Below are positions 1-5,899 of a stretch of 7,193 nucleotides of DNA, piece after piece. This DNA comes from Phycisphaerales bacterium (GTDB lineage Bacteria > Planctomycetota > Phycisphaerae > Sedimentisphaerales > Anaerobacaceae). The first letter of the stretch is position 1, and every line of letters starts with the position of its first letter. The notes beneath the pieces were generated by a model. The model was not told where the DNA came from. It ran no database searches and saw only the letters and a program-made list of their open reading frames with translations. The stretch spans positions 1-7,193 of the forward strand of contig DSDB01000353.1 in NCBI GenBank assembly GCA_011057845.1, written 5' to 3'. Made by a program: the position numbers and the translations under genes.

Positions 1-1020
1 GACGTTGCCCGGTATCACCAGCACATTGTCCTTGATGGCCTTCTCCACGAATGCCGTTGCCCTATCCCCCGGCGCCCGCACAAACGCATAGAACGCCCCG
101 CCCGGCCGCACGACATCGAACGCCTCCGCCAACCCGTCGCACAGCAGGTCGCGCTTGCGCCGGTACGCCTCCACGTACCCGCCGACCTCGCAATCCATCG
201 CCGCCACGGCCGCCCGCTGAAACGGCGTCGGCGCACAGACGAACGTATACTGCTGCAGCTTCGTCATCGCCTCGATGACCGCCTCCATCGGCCCGCGCCC
301 GGCCGCGTAACCCAACCGCCATCCCGTCATCCCGTAGCTCTTGCCGAACCCCCCCAGCACCAGCGACCGCTCGTAGAACCGCCCCACACTCGCACAGGGC
401 CCCTCATAGCAGAACCTCTCATAGATCTCATCCGTCAGGATGGGTATGCCGTGCCTCTCCGCAATCTCCGCCACCGCCCGTAATTCCTGCTCCGTGTAGA
501 CGGCCCCCGTCGGATTGTTCGGCGAATTGACGATGATCAGCTTCGTCCTGTCCGTCACCGCTGCCGCAATGGCCTCTACCGGCAGCCGAAACGTCGGATA
601 GCTGCTCACAAAGACGCACTTGCCCCCCAGCATCCGCACTACATACTTGTAGATAACAAAGTATGGGTCCGGGATAATCACCTCATCGCCCGGGTTGATC
701 ATCGCCATGAACGCCAGCAGCAACCCGCCACTGACCCCCGACGTAACCACCACCGCCGGCTCACCCCACCCGTAATCCTCCCGCATCCGCCCCTTGAGCC
801 TCTCCAACAGCTGCTCATCCCCGGCCGTCTGGGAGTAGCGGTTGGCCCCCTGCCGAATGGCCGCAATGGCCGCCTCTTTCAGTTCTTCGGGCACATCGAA
901 GTCCGGTTGCCCGATCGAGAAGTTCACCGGGTTATCCAACTGCGCCGCCAGCGCAAAGACCTTCCGTATCCCACTGGCATCCACCAACCCCACCCGATCA
1001 GAAAGCAATTCCTTCTTCAT
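1..1020 (-). CDS. Class I/II PLP-dependent aminotransferase (3'-truncated by window edge)
   Basis: Probable aspartate/aromatic-type aminotransferase, a cytosolic enzyme moving an amino group between an amino acid and a 2-oxo acid using pyridoxal phosphate. The 340 codons visible run without a stop from the ATG at 1018-1020 to the left edge. About 45-55 C-terminal residues are missing compared with the usual length near 390, including the arginine that binds the substrate carboxylate. Visible fold-type I landmarks: SIGQPD (35-40), the DPY tyrosine (Y120), NSPNNPTG (165-172) with the PLP-contacting Asn, TDEIY (196-200) with the Asp that pairs with the pyridine nitrogen, and FGKSYGMTGWRLGY (225-238) with K227 as the Schiff-base lysine. 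The residue before that lysine is Gly where Ser is common. A modest GGGGAA ribosome-binding site precedes the start. It lies 46 bases downstream of the hydrolase/propeller gene with no terminator between, so it is probably cotranscribed. The substrate cannot be told from sequence. Confidence 0.93.
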   Translation of the reverse strand, partial: MKKELLSDRVGLVDASGIRKVFALAAQLDNPVNFSIGQPDFDVPEELKEAAIAAIRQGANRYSQTAGDEQLLERLKGRMREDYGWGEPAVVVTSGVSGGLLLAFMAMINPGDEVIIPDPYFVIYKYVVRMLGGKCVFVSSYPTFRLPVEAIAAAVTDRTKLIIVNSPNNPTGAVYTEQELRAVAEIAERHGIPILTDEIYERFCYEGPCASVGRFYERSLVLGGFGKSYGMTGWRLGYAAGRGPMEAVIEAMTKLQQYTFVCAPTPFQRAAVAAMDCEVGGYVEAYRRKRDLLCDGLAEAFDVVRPGGAFYAFVRAPGDRATAFVEKAIKDNVLVIPGNV

Positions 1021-1066
1021 GGTGTTTCCCCACACATTTCACTTCTCTACCATCAGCAGAAGTTCG

Positions 1067-3112
1067 CTACTCGAACTCCACGGCCCGGACGCTGAAGCAG
1101 TCCTGCCCGGAGAACACCAGATAGCACTTTTGCCCATCGCGGCTCATCCACTTGGTGGGCAGGCAACTGCTTTCGCCGGGTCCTACATCCCACGTCTCAT
1201 TGTAGTAGACCGTCGTCCACGGGCCCCACGGTTCGGCCGCGTCGAAGATCGCAATCCCGCCCTCCAATCGCGCATCCTCTTTCGCATAAAGGGTTTGACA
1301 CCACAAGTACCGCCTCAATCCCGCGTTGAAACTCACGCTGTTGCGATAGCACCGCCCGGGATTGACCAGCACCGCCCCGCGGTCCCGTACATCCGCCGTC
1401 CACAGGGGTCTCCCATCCGCATCCAGCCCTTTGAAGAACTCGTAAGCCACCCTCTCAGTGATTCTATCCTTCTCCACCCGCGCCATTACCATCCGATCCG
1501 CGGGAGTATACGCGCTGTCGCTGTCATGCGAATAGACATACACATACCCATCTCTGGCCCCGGCATAGTTCTTACCGAAGTTCAAGAACGTCGGCGCCCC
1601 GAAGCTCTCCTCGAACCGCCAATCGCTCCAGGTCCACGTCTTGCCCCGGTCCCGCGACCACGCGACCTGCGAATTGCCGGCATTGCGCGCCAGCATGTAC
1701 AGCACGCCATCGACCATCAGCATCCCGCTGGCCTTGACCCCGGCCGCCCCCTGCCCGAGCCGCTCGCCTGTTTCGCTGCGGATGTTCTCCCCAGCAAAAT
1801 CGGCTCCATCGCCGCTGACCCGGCACAGGCCCAGGCTCAGTTTCTTGTCAACCTTCGGCTCGAACCCCCACCCGTCCCCATAGGCCGTATACAGCCAGTC
1901 GTCATCCCCCCACGTCATCGGCCAATTATCCGCCCCCTCGGCCTTGCGGACGATACTCCCGGTCGCCGCCCATCGCGCCTCCTTGATGGCCTGGCTGCGA
2001 GGATACGGCGTCCATCCCCTCTGCCCCAACACCACAGACTGTACTATAGGTCCGATAAAAGGCTCGATGGCGGAGTATGCCGAATCCCGCCCCTTGTTCA
2101 GGCTCTTACCCGCCCGCGCGGCGACGATATCCAGGCTGGGAATGACCACGATCAGGCTGTCATACAGTCCCCACGACCAGTAGGCATCTCTTGGTACGCC
2201 AGCCATCTGGCCATCACTGTTATTCCACCACAGCAGCCCATAGTGCTCCGAGGCGTTGAAGTAGCTCTCCGGCCGGACCACCTTGAGCCCCCGGACTTCC
2301 TTCGGTGTTACCCTGGCAGCATCGACAAACCACGAAGGTATGATCTGCTGCCGGCCCCATCGGCCGCCCCGCAGATACAAATACCCTATCCTTGCCATAG
2401 CACCTACATTCGCACTGATTCCCGACCCGAACTCACGTCGCATTACCCCGTTTATCTGTTTTTCCCGGTAGGAGTTGGCTCGCCAAGTCAGGTCCTGACG
2501 CCCGATGCCGATAGGACCGAAGACCCGTTCGAACATCAACTCATCCAGATCCCGCCCATAAACCAGAGTAACGCACTCCGCCAGCCAGTTGGGGCCCCCA
2601 TCGCTGTACGACCACTGGGTTCCCGGCTCGAAGAGTAGCTCCGTGTACCCCCCTGCCTTGTCGAAACCGGCGGTCTGGGTCGCCAAGTGAAAGAGGGTGA
2701 TCTTGTCGAGCCACTGCCTGCTGAGACCCGCTGGCTCGGCCCCCAGTTGCGGATGGTACATCCGAGCCCGGTCATGGAGGCTTGCGAACTTGCCATCAGC
2801 CAGGGCCAATCCAACGGCCGTAACCCCAATCGCCTTGGTGGACGACTTGAGGTCATATCGTTGCTGCTGGTCGCCCCAGGTCATTACGCACCGACCTTGC
2901 CTGATCACCATCCCCGAACCGCCCCCGCTCATCGCGAAATCCCTCGCCTTGGCCAGGCAAGCGGCATCCATCCCCACATCCTCCGGTGCCGCCTGCTCCC
3001 AAGTCTGCCCCGGCCAGATCGGTTGTCCTCGCCCAAGACAATCTACCGACATTACCCAAATCCCCCACAGTACCAGCAGAACGGCTCTTGCAGTCAATGT
3101 CCGGCACTCCAT
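1067..3112 (-). CDS. Secreted serine hydrolase (beta-lactamase fold) fused to DUF4185/Asp-box-like beta-propeller domain
   Basis: 681 residues from the chosen start. An N-terminal hydrophobic stretch (about 8-22) looks like a signal peptide, so export is inferred; no convincing lipobox is seen (SVDC around C25). Residues about 40-360 resemble the beta-lactamase/CubicO serine hydrolase domain: SSTK (90-93) gives the Ser-x-x-Lys nucleophile motif, YSD (169-171) lies where YxN is expected, and WSWG (312-315) lies near the third motif, followed by a typical VVIPSLDIV strand. Residues about 385-681 resemble DUF4185/sialidase-like propellers: NWPMTWGDDDWLYTAYGDG (396-414), an Asp box SRDRGKTW (486-493), then GARDGYVYVYS (518-528) and EPWGPW (627-632). 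I choose the ATG at 3112 because AAAGGGGA stands 6 bases upstream; the ATG at 3136 has no such site and abuts the terminator. Substrate is unknown; an esterase, peptidase or glycan-directed role are all possible. Confidence 0.82.
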   Translation of the reverse strand: MECRTLTARAVLLVLWGIWVMSVDCLGRGQPIWPGQTWEQAAPEDVGMDAACLAKARDFAMSGGGSGMVIRQGRCVMTWGDQQQRYDLKSSTKAIGVTAVGLALADGKFASLHDRARMYHPQLGAEPAGLSRQWLDKITLFHLATQTAGFDKAGGYTELLFEPGTQWSYSDGGPNWLAECVTLVYGRDLDELMFERVFGPIGIGRQDLTWRANSYREKQINGVMRREFGSGISANVGAMARIGYLYLRGGRWGRQQIIPSWFVDAARVTPKEVRGLKVVRPESYFNASEHYGLLWWNNSDGQMAGVPRDAYWSWGLYDSLIVVIPSLDIVAARAGKSLNKGRDSAYSAIEPFIGPIVQSVVLGQRGWTPYPRSQAIKEARWAATGSIVRKAEGADNWPMTWGDDDWLYTAYGDGWGFEPKVDKKLSLGLCRVSGDGADFAGENIRSETGERLGQGAAGVKASGMLMVDGVLYMLARNAGNSQVAWSRDRGKTWTWSDWRFEESFGAPTFLNFGKNYAGARDGYVYVYSHDSDSAYTPADRMVMARVEKDRITERVAYEFFKGLDADGRPLWTADVRDRGAVLVNPGRCYRNSVSFNAGLRRYLWCQTLYAKEDARLEGGIAIFDAAEPWGPWTTVYYNETWDVGPGESSCLPTKWMSRDGQKCYLVFSGQDCFSVRAVEFE

Positions 3113-3118
3113 AACCGG

Positions 3119-3124
3119 TCCCCT
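3119..3124 (-). promoter_or_regulatory. Ribosome-binding site deciding the start of the hydrolase/propeller gene
   Basis: On the minus strand the sequence reads AAAGGGGACCGGTTATG, a strong Shine-Dalgarno match 6 bases before the ATG at 3112. The in-frame upstream ATG at 3136 follows directly on the U-tract of the terminator and has no purine-rich site, so it is probably not used. Confidence 0.7.
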
Positions 3125-3136
3125 TTCGCTGCGCAT

Positions 3137-3177
3137 GGAAAAAGCCGCCCGCTGGCTCTATGCACAGCCGGGCGGCT
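3137..3177 (-). terminator. Intrinsic terminator after the small basic protein gene
   Basis: On the minus strand a perfect 9-base-pair GC-rich stem (AGCCGCCCG at 3177-3169, CGGGCGGCT at 3151-3143) encloses a 17-base loop that can pair further. It is followed at once by a U-tract (TTTTTCC, counting the last stem base). It stands 31 bases after the stop codon of the small basic protein gene and before the start of the hydrolase/propeller gene, so it should end or attenuate transcription between the two. The U-tract is short, so termination may be incomplete. Confidence 0.65.
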
Positions 3178-3180
3178 GTG
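3163..3180 (-). promoter_or_regulatory. Alternative hairpin overlapping the terminator's left arm
   Basis: The 18 bases form a perfect 7-base-pair stem (CACAGCC with GGCTGTG) around the tetraloop GCCC on the minus-strand transcript. It uses the AGCC that starts the terminator stem, so the two structures exclude each other. It is transcribed first. It could act as an antiterminator-like element, or simply be a chance by-product of the GC-rich repeat. Confidence 0.35.
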
Positions 3181-3208
3181 TCTTCACGGTCACCCCCCTG
3201 TGCCGGGG

Positions 3209-3445
3209 CTACTTGGCGGCGGGAGCGGGCGGTGCTGCGGCCGCGGCTTCGCCCTCAGGCTTATCTTCCTTGACCTTCTTGCCGGCGTGCACCTTGCGAT
3301 GGGCCACTTTCGGAAGCCCCAACGGGGTTCCGCCCTCGGTCCAGCGATCCTCGTCCTTGAGCACCTCAACGCGCTCGGCCCGACTGAGGACATTGCGATG
3401 CCGGGACAGGGCCCCCTTAACCTTTAACGAACGATCCACACTCAT
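3209..3445 (-). CDS. Small basic protein of the Planctomycetota/Verrucomicrobiota/Chlamydiota family (TIGR04137-like)
   Basis: 78 residues. The N-terminal 55 or so are rich in Lys and Arg and carry the family's recognisable core: SLKVKGALSRHRNVLSRAER (6-25), then RWTEG, then LGLPKV (42-47). The family is, as I recall it, restricted to the PVC superphylum and suspected to bind rRNA or the ribosome; that role is not demonstrated by anything here. The tail after the KKVKEDK stretch is a low-complexity Ala/Pro run (about 66-78), making this copy somewhat longer than the core alone. A CAGGAG ribosome-binding site lies 9 bases before the ATG. The gene starts 17 bases after the stop of the SPOR-like protein gene, so the two are probably cotranscribed, and an intrinsic terminator follows. 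Cytoplasmic location is expected, as there is no signal or membrane segment. Confidence 0.88.
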   Translation of the reverse strand: MSVDRSLKVKGALSRHRNVLSRAERVEVLKDEDRWTEGGTPLGLPKVAHRKVHAGKKVKEDKPEGEAAAAAPPAPAAK

Positions 3446-3462
3446 CGATACAGACTCCTGAA

Positions 3463-4341
3463 CTAATCATCCAGTTTCATGCCGTAGGCATCGCTGAAAA
3501 GCCTCGGCGCAAAGCTCTCAAAACCTTCCGGGGCCTTATAGCCGGCGCCAATCTCGATGATCCTGGCGCGAGCCGCGTAGCCATCGGAACCGGGTTTGCC
3601 CGGGTTATCATACTTATTCGTCGTCACCAGATAGTACCTGTCGCGGATCTTGCGAATCTCCGTCGCGATCCCTTTCGACGCAAAGTACTGCTGAACCGGC
3701 ACAAGGTCCTCCTTGCGCGGGAACGTCTGAATAACAATCCGATTCGAACCTGTCGATGCCACAGCCGCCGTTGTCGCCGAACCGGCCACGTCGGAAACGG
3801 TTGGCCCTGCGGCCGTAACAGGCTCCATCGGCCTGACCGGCTGCGGTCCCACAGCGCCTGTTGGGGTATCCTGGACCCCGGCGACGCCCGCAGCGCCACC
3901 TGTTCGTCGGGAATCGCCCGCGGCATCCGGTGGACGACTTACGCCGGATCGCTGACCCAGGCGGTACGACCCGACCACAGCCAAAACCAGCACCAAAACG
4001 ACCGCCACGGCCGCCTGATACGGCACCGAGAACTCAATACGACCGGCATGGACCTGGACAGCACGCGGTCTCTTGCGCCAGCGGACACCGCCGTGTCCGG
4101 CGGCGGCCTCGATCTCGGTCTTGACGAGCTGGTCTTCGGGCTCGTGTTCGACCGTCGGCTCCGTCTCGACGTTCACCGTCGGCTCGGGCGCCTGTTCCGC
4201 CGGCTGGGGCGGCGAAGGCTCCACCTCGGCTTTCGCCGGTTCAGGCTCCGGGTGCAGCGGCTCGACCTTCGCGCCGGCCGGCTGCATCTTGCTCTTGCCG
4301 ATAACCTCGTACAATGCCTTTTTGCCGCGATTCCGAGCCAT
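3463..4341 (-). CDS. Single-pass membrane protein with C-terminal SPOR-like domain, uncharacterised
   Basis: 292 residues from the ATG at 4341. I prefer this start to the upstream GTG at 4362 because the protein then opens MARNRGKKALYEVIGK, a natural basic N-terminus; no clear ribosome-binding site supports either. Layout: basic N-terminus (1-18); a Pro/Glu-rich, acidic, probably disordered stretch (about 25-80); a basic patch RWRKRPR (87-93); one membrane helix (about 107-126); a Gly/Ala/Pro/Thr-rich linker (about 130-198); and a folded C-terminal domain (about 199-290) beginning RIVIQTFPRKEDLVPVQQYF. That beta-alpha-beta pattern resembles SPOR domains, which bind denuded peptidoglycan glycan strands, but the match is by eye only and the extra GYKAPEGFESFAPRLFSDAYG section is not standard SPOR. 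The positive-inside rule suggests a cytoplasmic N-terminus and periplasmic C-terminus. It is first in the leftward unit with the small basic protein. Confidence 0.75.
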   Translation of the reverse strand: MARNRGKKALYEVIGKSKMQPAGAKVEPLHPEPEPAKAEVEPSPPQPAEQAPEPTVNVETEPTVEHEPEDQLVKTEIEAAAGHGGVRWRKRPRAVQVHAGRIEFSVPYQAAVAVVLVLVLAVVGSYRLGQRSGVSRPPDAAGDSRRTGGAAGVAGVQDTPTGAVGPQPVRPMEPVTAAGPTVSDVAGSATTAAVASTGSNRIVIQTFPRKEDLVPVQQYFASKGIATEIRKIRDRYYLVTTNKYDNPGKPGSDGYAARARIIEIGAGYKAPEGFESFAPRLFSDAYGMKLDD

Positions 4342-4438
4342 AAGAGCACACCCACAGACCACGCCGTTCGTAATGCGCTATGATCCTACACCACCCGCGC
4401 CACAACCGCAAGCAAAAACCACTGGAAAAGTAACTTAA

Positions 4439-4467
4439 ATCATACTCGATTCGCCGGGCACATCCAA
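4439..4467 (-). promoter_or_regulatory. Candidate sigma70-type promoter for the SPOR-like gene
   Basis: On the minus strand, TTGGAT (4467-4462; 3 of 6 consensus bases, including the TTG) is separated by exactly 17 bases from TATGAT (4444-4439; 5 of 6). Transcription would begin near 4432, giving a leader of about 90 bases. A weaker alternative lies closer to the gene: TTGCGG (4411-4406), 17 bases, TAGGAT (4388-4383). Confidence 0.4.
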
Positions 4468-4592
4468 CACAATCTGCGAACCGGGCCGACTTTCCGCCCG
4501 GAACCGTCCCGGCTCGCGTGTGCCCCACGGCCGCCGATGCCCAACCGGCCTTCCTTGGGTCACACCCGGGGGCACGGCAATCAAATTTTCGC

Positions 4593-4621
4593 TTGACAAC
4601 CCCGGCCCGTTCAACTATTAA
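4593..4621 (+). promoter_or_regulatory. Sigma70-type promoter of the rpmF-plsX-fabH-fabD operon
   Basis: A perfect TTGACA -35 box (4593-4598), an optimal 17-base spacer and a TATTAA -10 box (4616-4621, 4 of 6 consensus bases). The local AT-richness contrasts with the GC-rich flanks. Transcription would begin near 4628, leaving a leader of about 55 bases before the rpmF ATG. Confidence 0.72.
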
Positions 4622-4683
4622 GCTGTGTTTTAGCATTTTCCGTGGGCTATCAGTCTACACCAATTTTCTGGAACAGGACCGTC

Positions 4684-4869
4684 ATGCTACCAACAAAGAA
4701 AACCAGCAAGAGCCGTACCCGTACACGCCGGGCTCATCACAGGGTCAAGCCCGTCAACTACGCGATCTGTAAAAAGTGCGGCCAGGCCAAGCTGCCTCAT
4801 GCCGCCTGTCGCAACTGCGGCTACGTCAACCCCAACATCACCCTCGACCTGAGCAAGGACGAAAGCTGA
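4684..4869 (+). CDS. rpmF: 50S ribosomal protein L32, zinc-binding type
   Basis: 61 residues. L32 sits in the large ribosomal subunit. The N-terminus PTKKTSKSRTRTRRAHHR (3-20) matches the family's basic tail, and CKKC (29-32) with CRNC (42-45) forms the four-cysteine zinc ribbon of the zinc-dependent (C+) form, ending in the usual CGY. The start at 4684 is chosen over an upstream GTG (4642) because it places the basic motif at the N-terminus as in other L32 proteins and is preceded by AGGA 5 bases away. Position 2 is Leu where MAVPKKK-like starts are more common, and an acidic tail (LDLSKDES) follows the zinc ribbon. It is the first gene of the rightward operon, directly behind a strong promoter; plsX begins 4 bases after its stop. 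The yceD gene that often precedes rpmF is not present. Confidence 0.95.
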   Translation: MLPTKKTSKSRTRTRRAHHRVKPVNYAICKKCGQAKLPHAACRNCGYVNPNITLDLSKDES

Positions 4870-4873
4870 CACT

Positions 4874-5899
4874 ATGCGCATCGCAATTGACGCCATGGGT
4901 GGCGACAATGCACCCGACGAAATCATCGCCGGGGCGATCGAAGCTGTCGATTTGCTGGCGCCGGAAGACCGCCTCATTCTTGTGGGTATCGAGGACGTTA
5001 TCGGCGCGCAGGTGTCCGCCAAGGCCCGCTACAGAGACGTCATCAGCATCGTCCACGCCCCGGAGAACATCGGCATGGACGAGACGCCCATCGACAGTCT
5101 CCGAAGAAAGCCCAAAAGCTCCATCGCCGTGGCCGCCAAGCTCGTCAAGCGGGACCAGGCCGACGCCGTCATTTCCGCGGGCAACACCGGCGCCTGCGTC
5201 GCGGCCTTTCAGATGCGGATGCGCAACCTCGAGGGTGTCAACAGGCCTGGAATCGCCGTCGTCTTTCCCTCGATGCACGGTCCGATCACCATCTGCGACG
5301 TCGGCGCCAACATCGCCTGCAAGCCCATCAACCTCTATCAGTACGCTATCATGGCGCGCTCCTATTCCAAGCATGTGCTCGGCATCGAGAATCCCCGCGT
5401 TGGCCTGCTGAGCATCGGCCAGGAAGACGCCAAGGGCAACGAAATCGTCAAGAAGACCCGCGAACTCATGCGAGCCGACAAGAAAATCAACTTCGTCGGT
5501 AATGTCGAAGGCCGTGAGATCTTCCGCGGCGTCTGCGATGTGGCCGTCTGCGACGGATTCGTCGGGAATGTCGTCCTCAAGCTCACCGAAGGCGTCGTGG
5601 ATTGCCTGTTCTCGGCCATCAAGCACGAACTCATGCAGGAGAAGCTCCGCCTGGCCATGAAGTTCAAGCCGGTCATGATGCGAATCTACCAGAAGTACGA
5701 CTACAATGAGTACGGCGGCGCCCCCCTGCTCGGCGTCAATGGAACCGCCATTATCTGCCACGGCACCAGCAAGAGCCGAACCATCAAGAACGCCATCATG
5801 GCCGCTAAGAAGTTCCATATCGCGCGCATCAACGACAGGGTCGTGGAGTACCTGGCCGCCGCCAGTGTAAGGACACCGGATGATCAGACCAGCCAGTGA
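4874..5899 (+). CDS. plsX: Phosphate acyltransferase PlsX
   Basis: 341 residues, the usual length for the family. PlsX makes acyl-phosphate from acyl-ACP and phosphate at the inner face of the membrane; PlsY then uses the acyl-phosphate to acylate glycerol-3-phosphate, so PlsX ties fatty acid synthesis to phospholipid synthesis. Clear family motifs: IDAMGGDNAP (5-14), SAGNTGA (101-107), DVGAN (142-146), DGFVGN (227-232), YGGAPLLGVNG (280-290) and CHGTS (295-299). The start is fixed by the N-terminal motif. The nearest purine-rich site (AAGGA, 14 bases upstream) is far away and lies within the rpmF end, so translational coupling to rpmF is likely. The last 20 bases overlap the start of fabH. 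No truncation or missing motif is seen. Confidence 0.97.
   Translation: MRIAIDAMGGDNAPDEIIAGAIEAVDLLAPEDRLILVGIEDVIGAQVSAKARYRDVISIVHAPENIGMDETPIDSLRRKPKSSIAVAAKLVKRDQADAVISAGNTGACVAAFQMRMRNLEGVNRPGIAVVFPSMHGPITICDVGANIACKPINLYQYAIMARSYSKHVLGIENPRVGLLSIGQEDAKGNEIVKKTRELMRADKKINFVGNVEGREIFRGVCDVAVCDGFVGNVVLKLTEGVVDCLFSAIKHELMQEKLRLAMKFKPVMMRIYQKYDYNEYGGAPLLGVNGTAIICHGTSKSRTIKNAIMAAKKFHIARINDRVVEYLAAASVRTPDDQTSQ

Larger units (their letters stand above)
4342..4683. other. Divergent intergenic region between the SPOR-like gene and rpmF
   Basis: 342 bases without a convincing gene. It holds a candidate leftward promoter (4439-4467), a strong rightward promoter (4593-4621), and between them a GC-rich stretch with several inverted repeats: CCGGGC/GCCCGG (4481-4486 with 4496-4501), GTGCCCC/GGGGCAC (4520-4526 with 4569-4575) and, nested in the latter, CCCAA/TTGGG (4540-4544 with 4555-4559). 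Open frames crossing it have arginine- and cysteine-rich translations and overlap the SPOR-like gene, so I regard them as spurious. Confidence 0.7.

Noticed and set aside
842..2638. A 598-codon open frame on the plus strand
   Set aside because: It lies antisense to the hydrolase/propeller gene and the start of the aminotransferase, its translation is rich in Pro, Arg and His without recognisable motifs, and the minus-strand proteins are clearly real. Long antisense frames are common in GC-rich DNA.
3087..3112. Possible lipoprotein signal in the hydrolase/propeller protein (Cys25)
   Set aside because: The residues before the cysteine read SVD; Asp at -1 does not fit a lipobox, so I keep a plain signal peptide or N-terminal anchor as the reading.
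2687..3461. Two overlapping plus-strand open frames of about 250 codons
   Set aside because: They are antisense to the hydrolase N-terminus, the terminator and the small basic protein, which have family matches and ribosome-binding sites; the translations show no domain.
4241..4636. A 131-codon minus-strand open frame reaching into the intergenic region
   Set aside because: It overlaps the SPOR-like gene in another frame, spans both predicted promoters, and has an Arg/Cys/Gly-rich translation without family resemblance.
4838..5818. A 326-codon minus-strand open frame opposite plsX
   Set aside because: It mirrors plsX codon by codon; its Asp/Gly/Val-rich composition is what the complement of a GC-rich gene produces, and plsX is certain.
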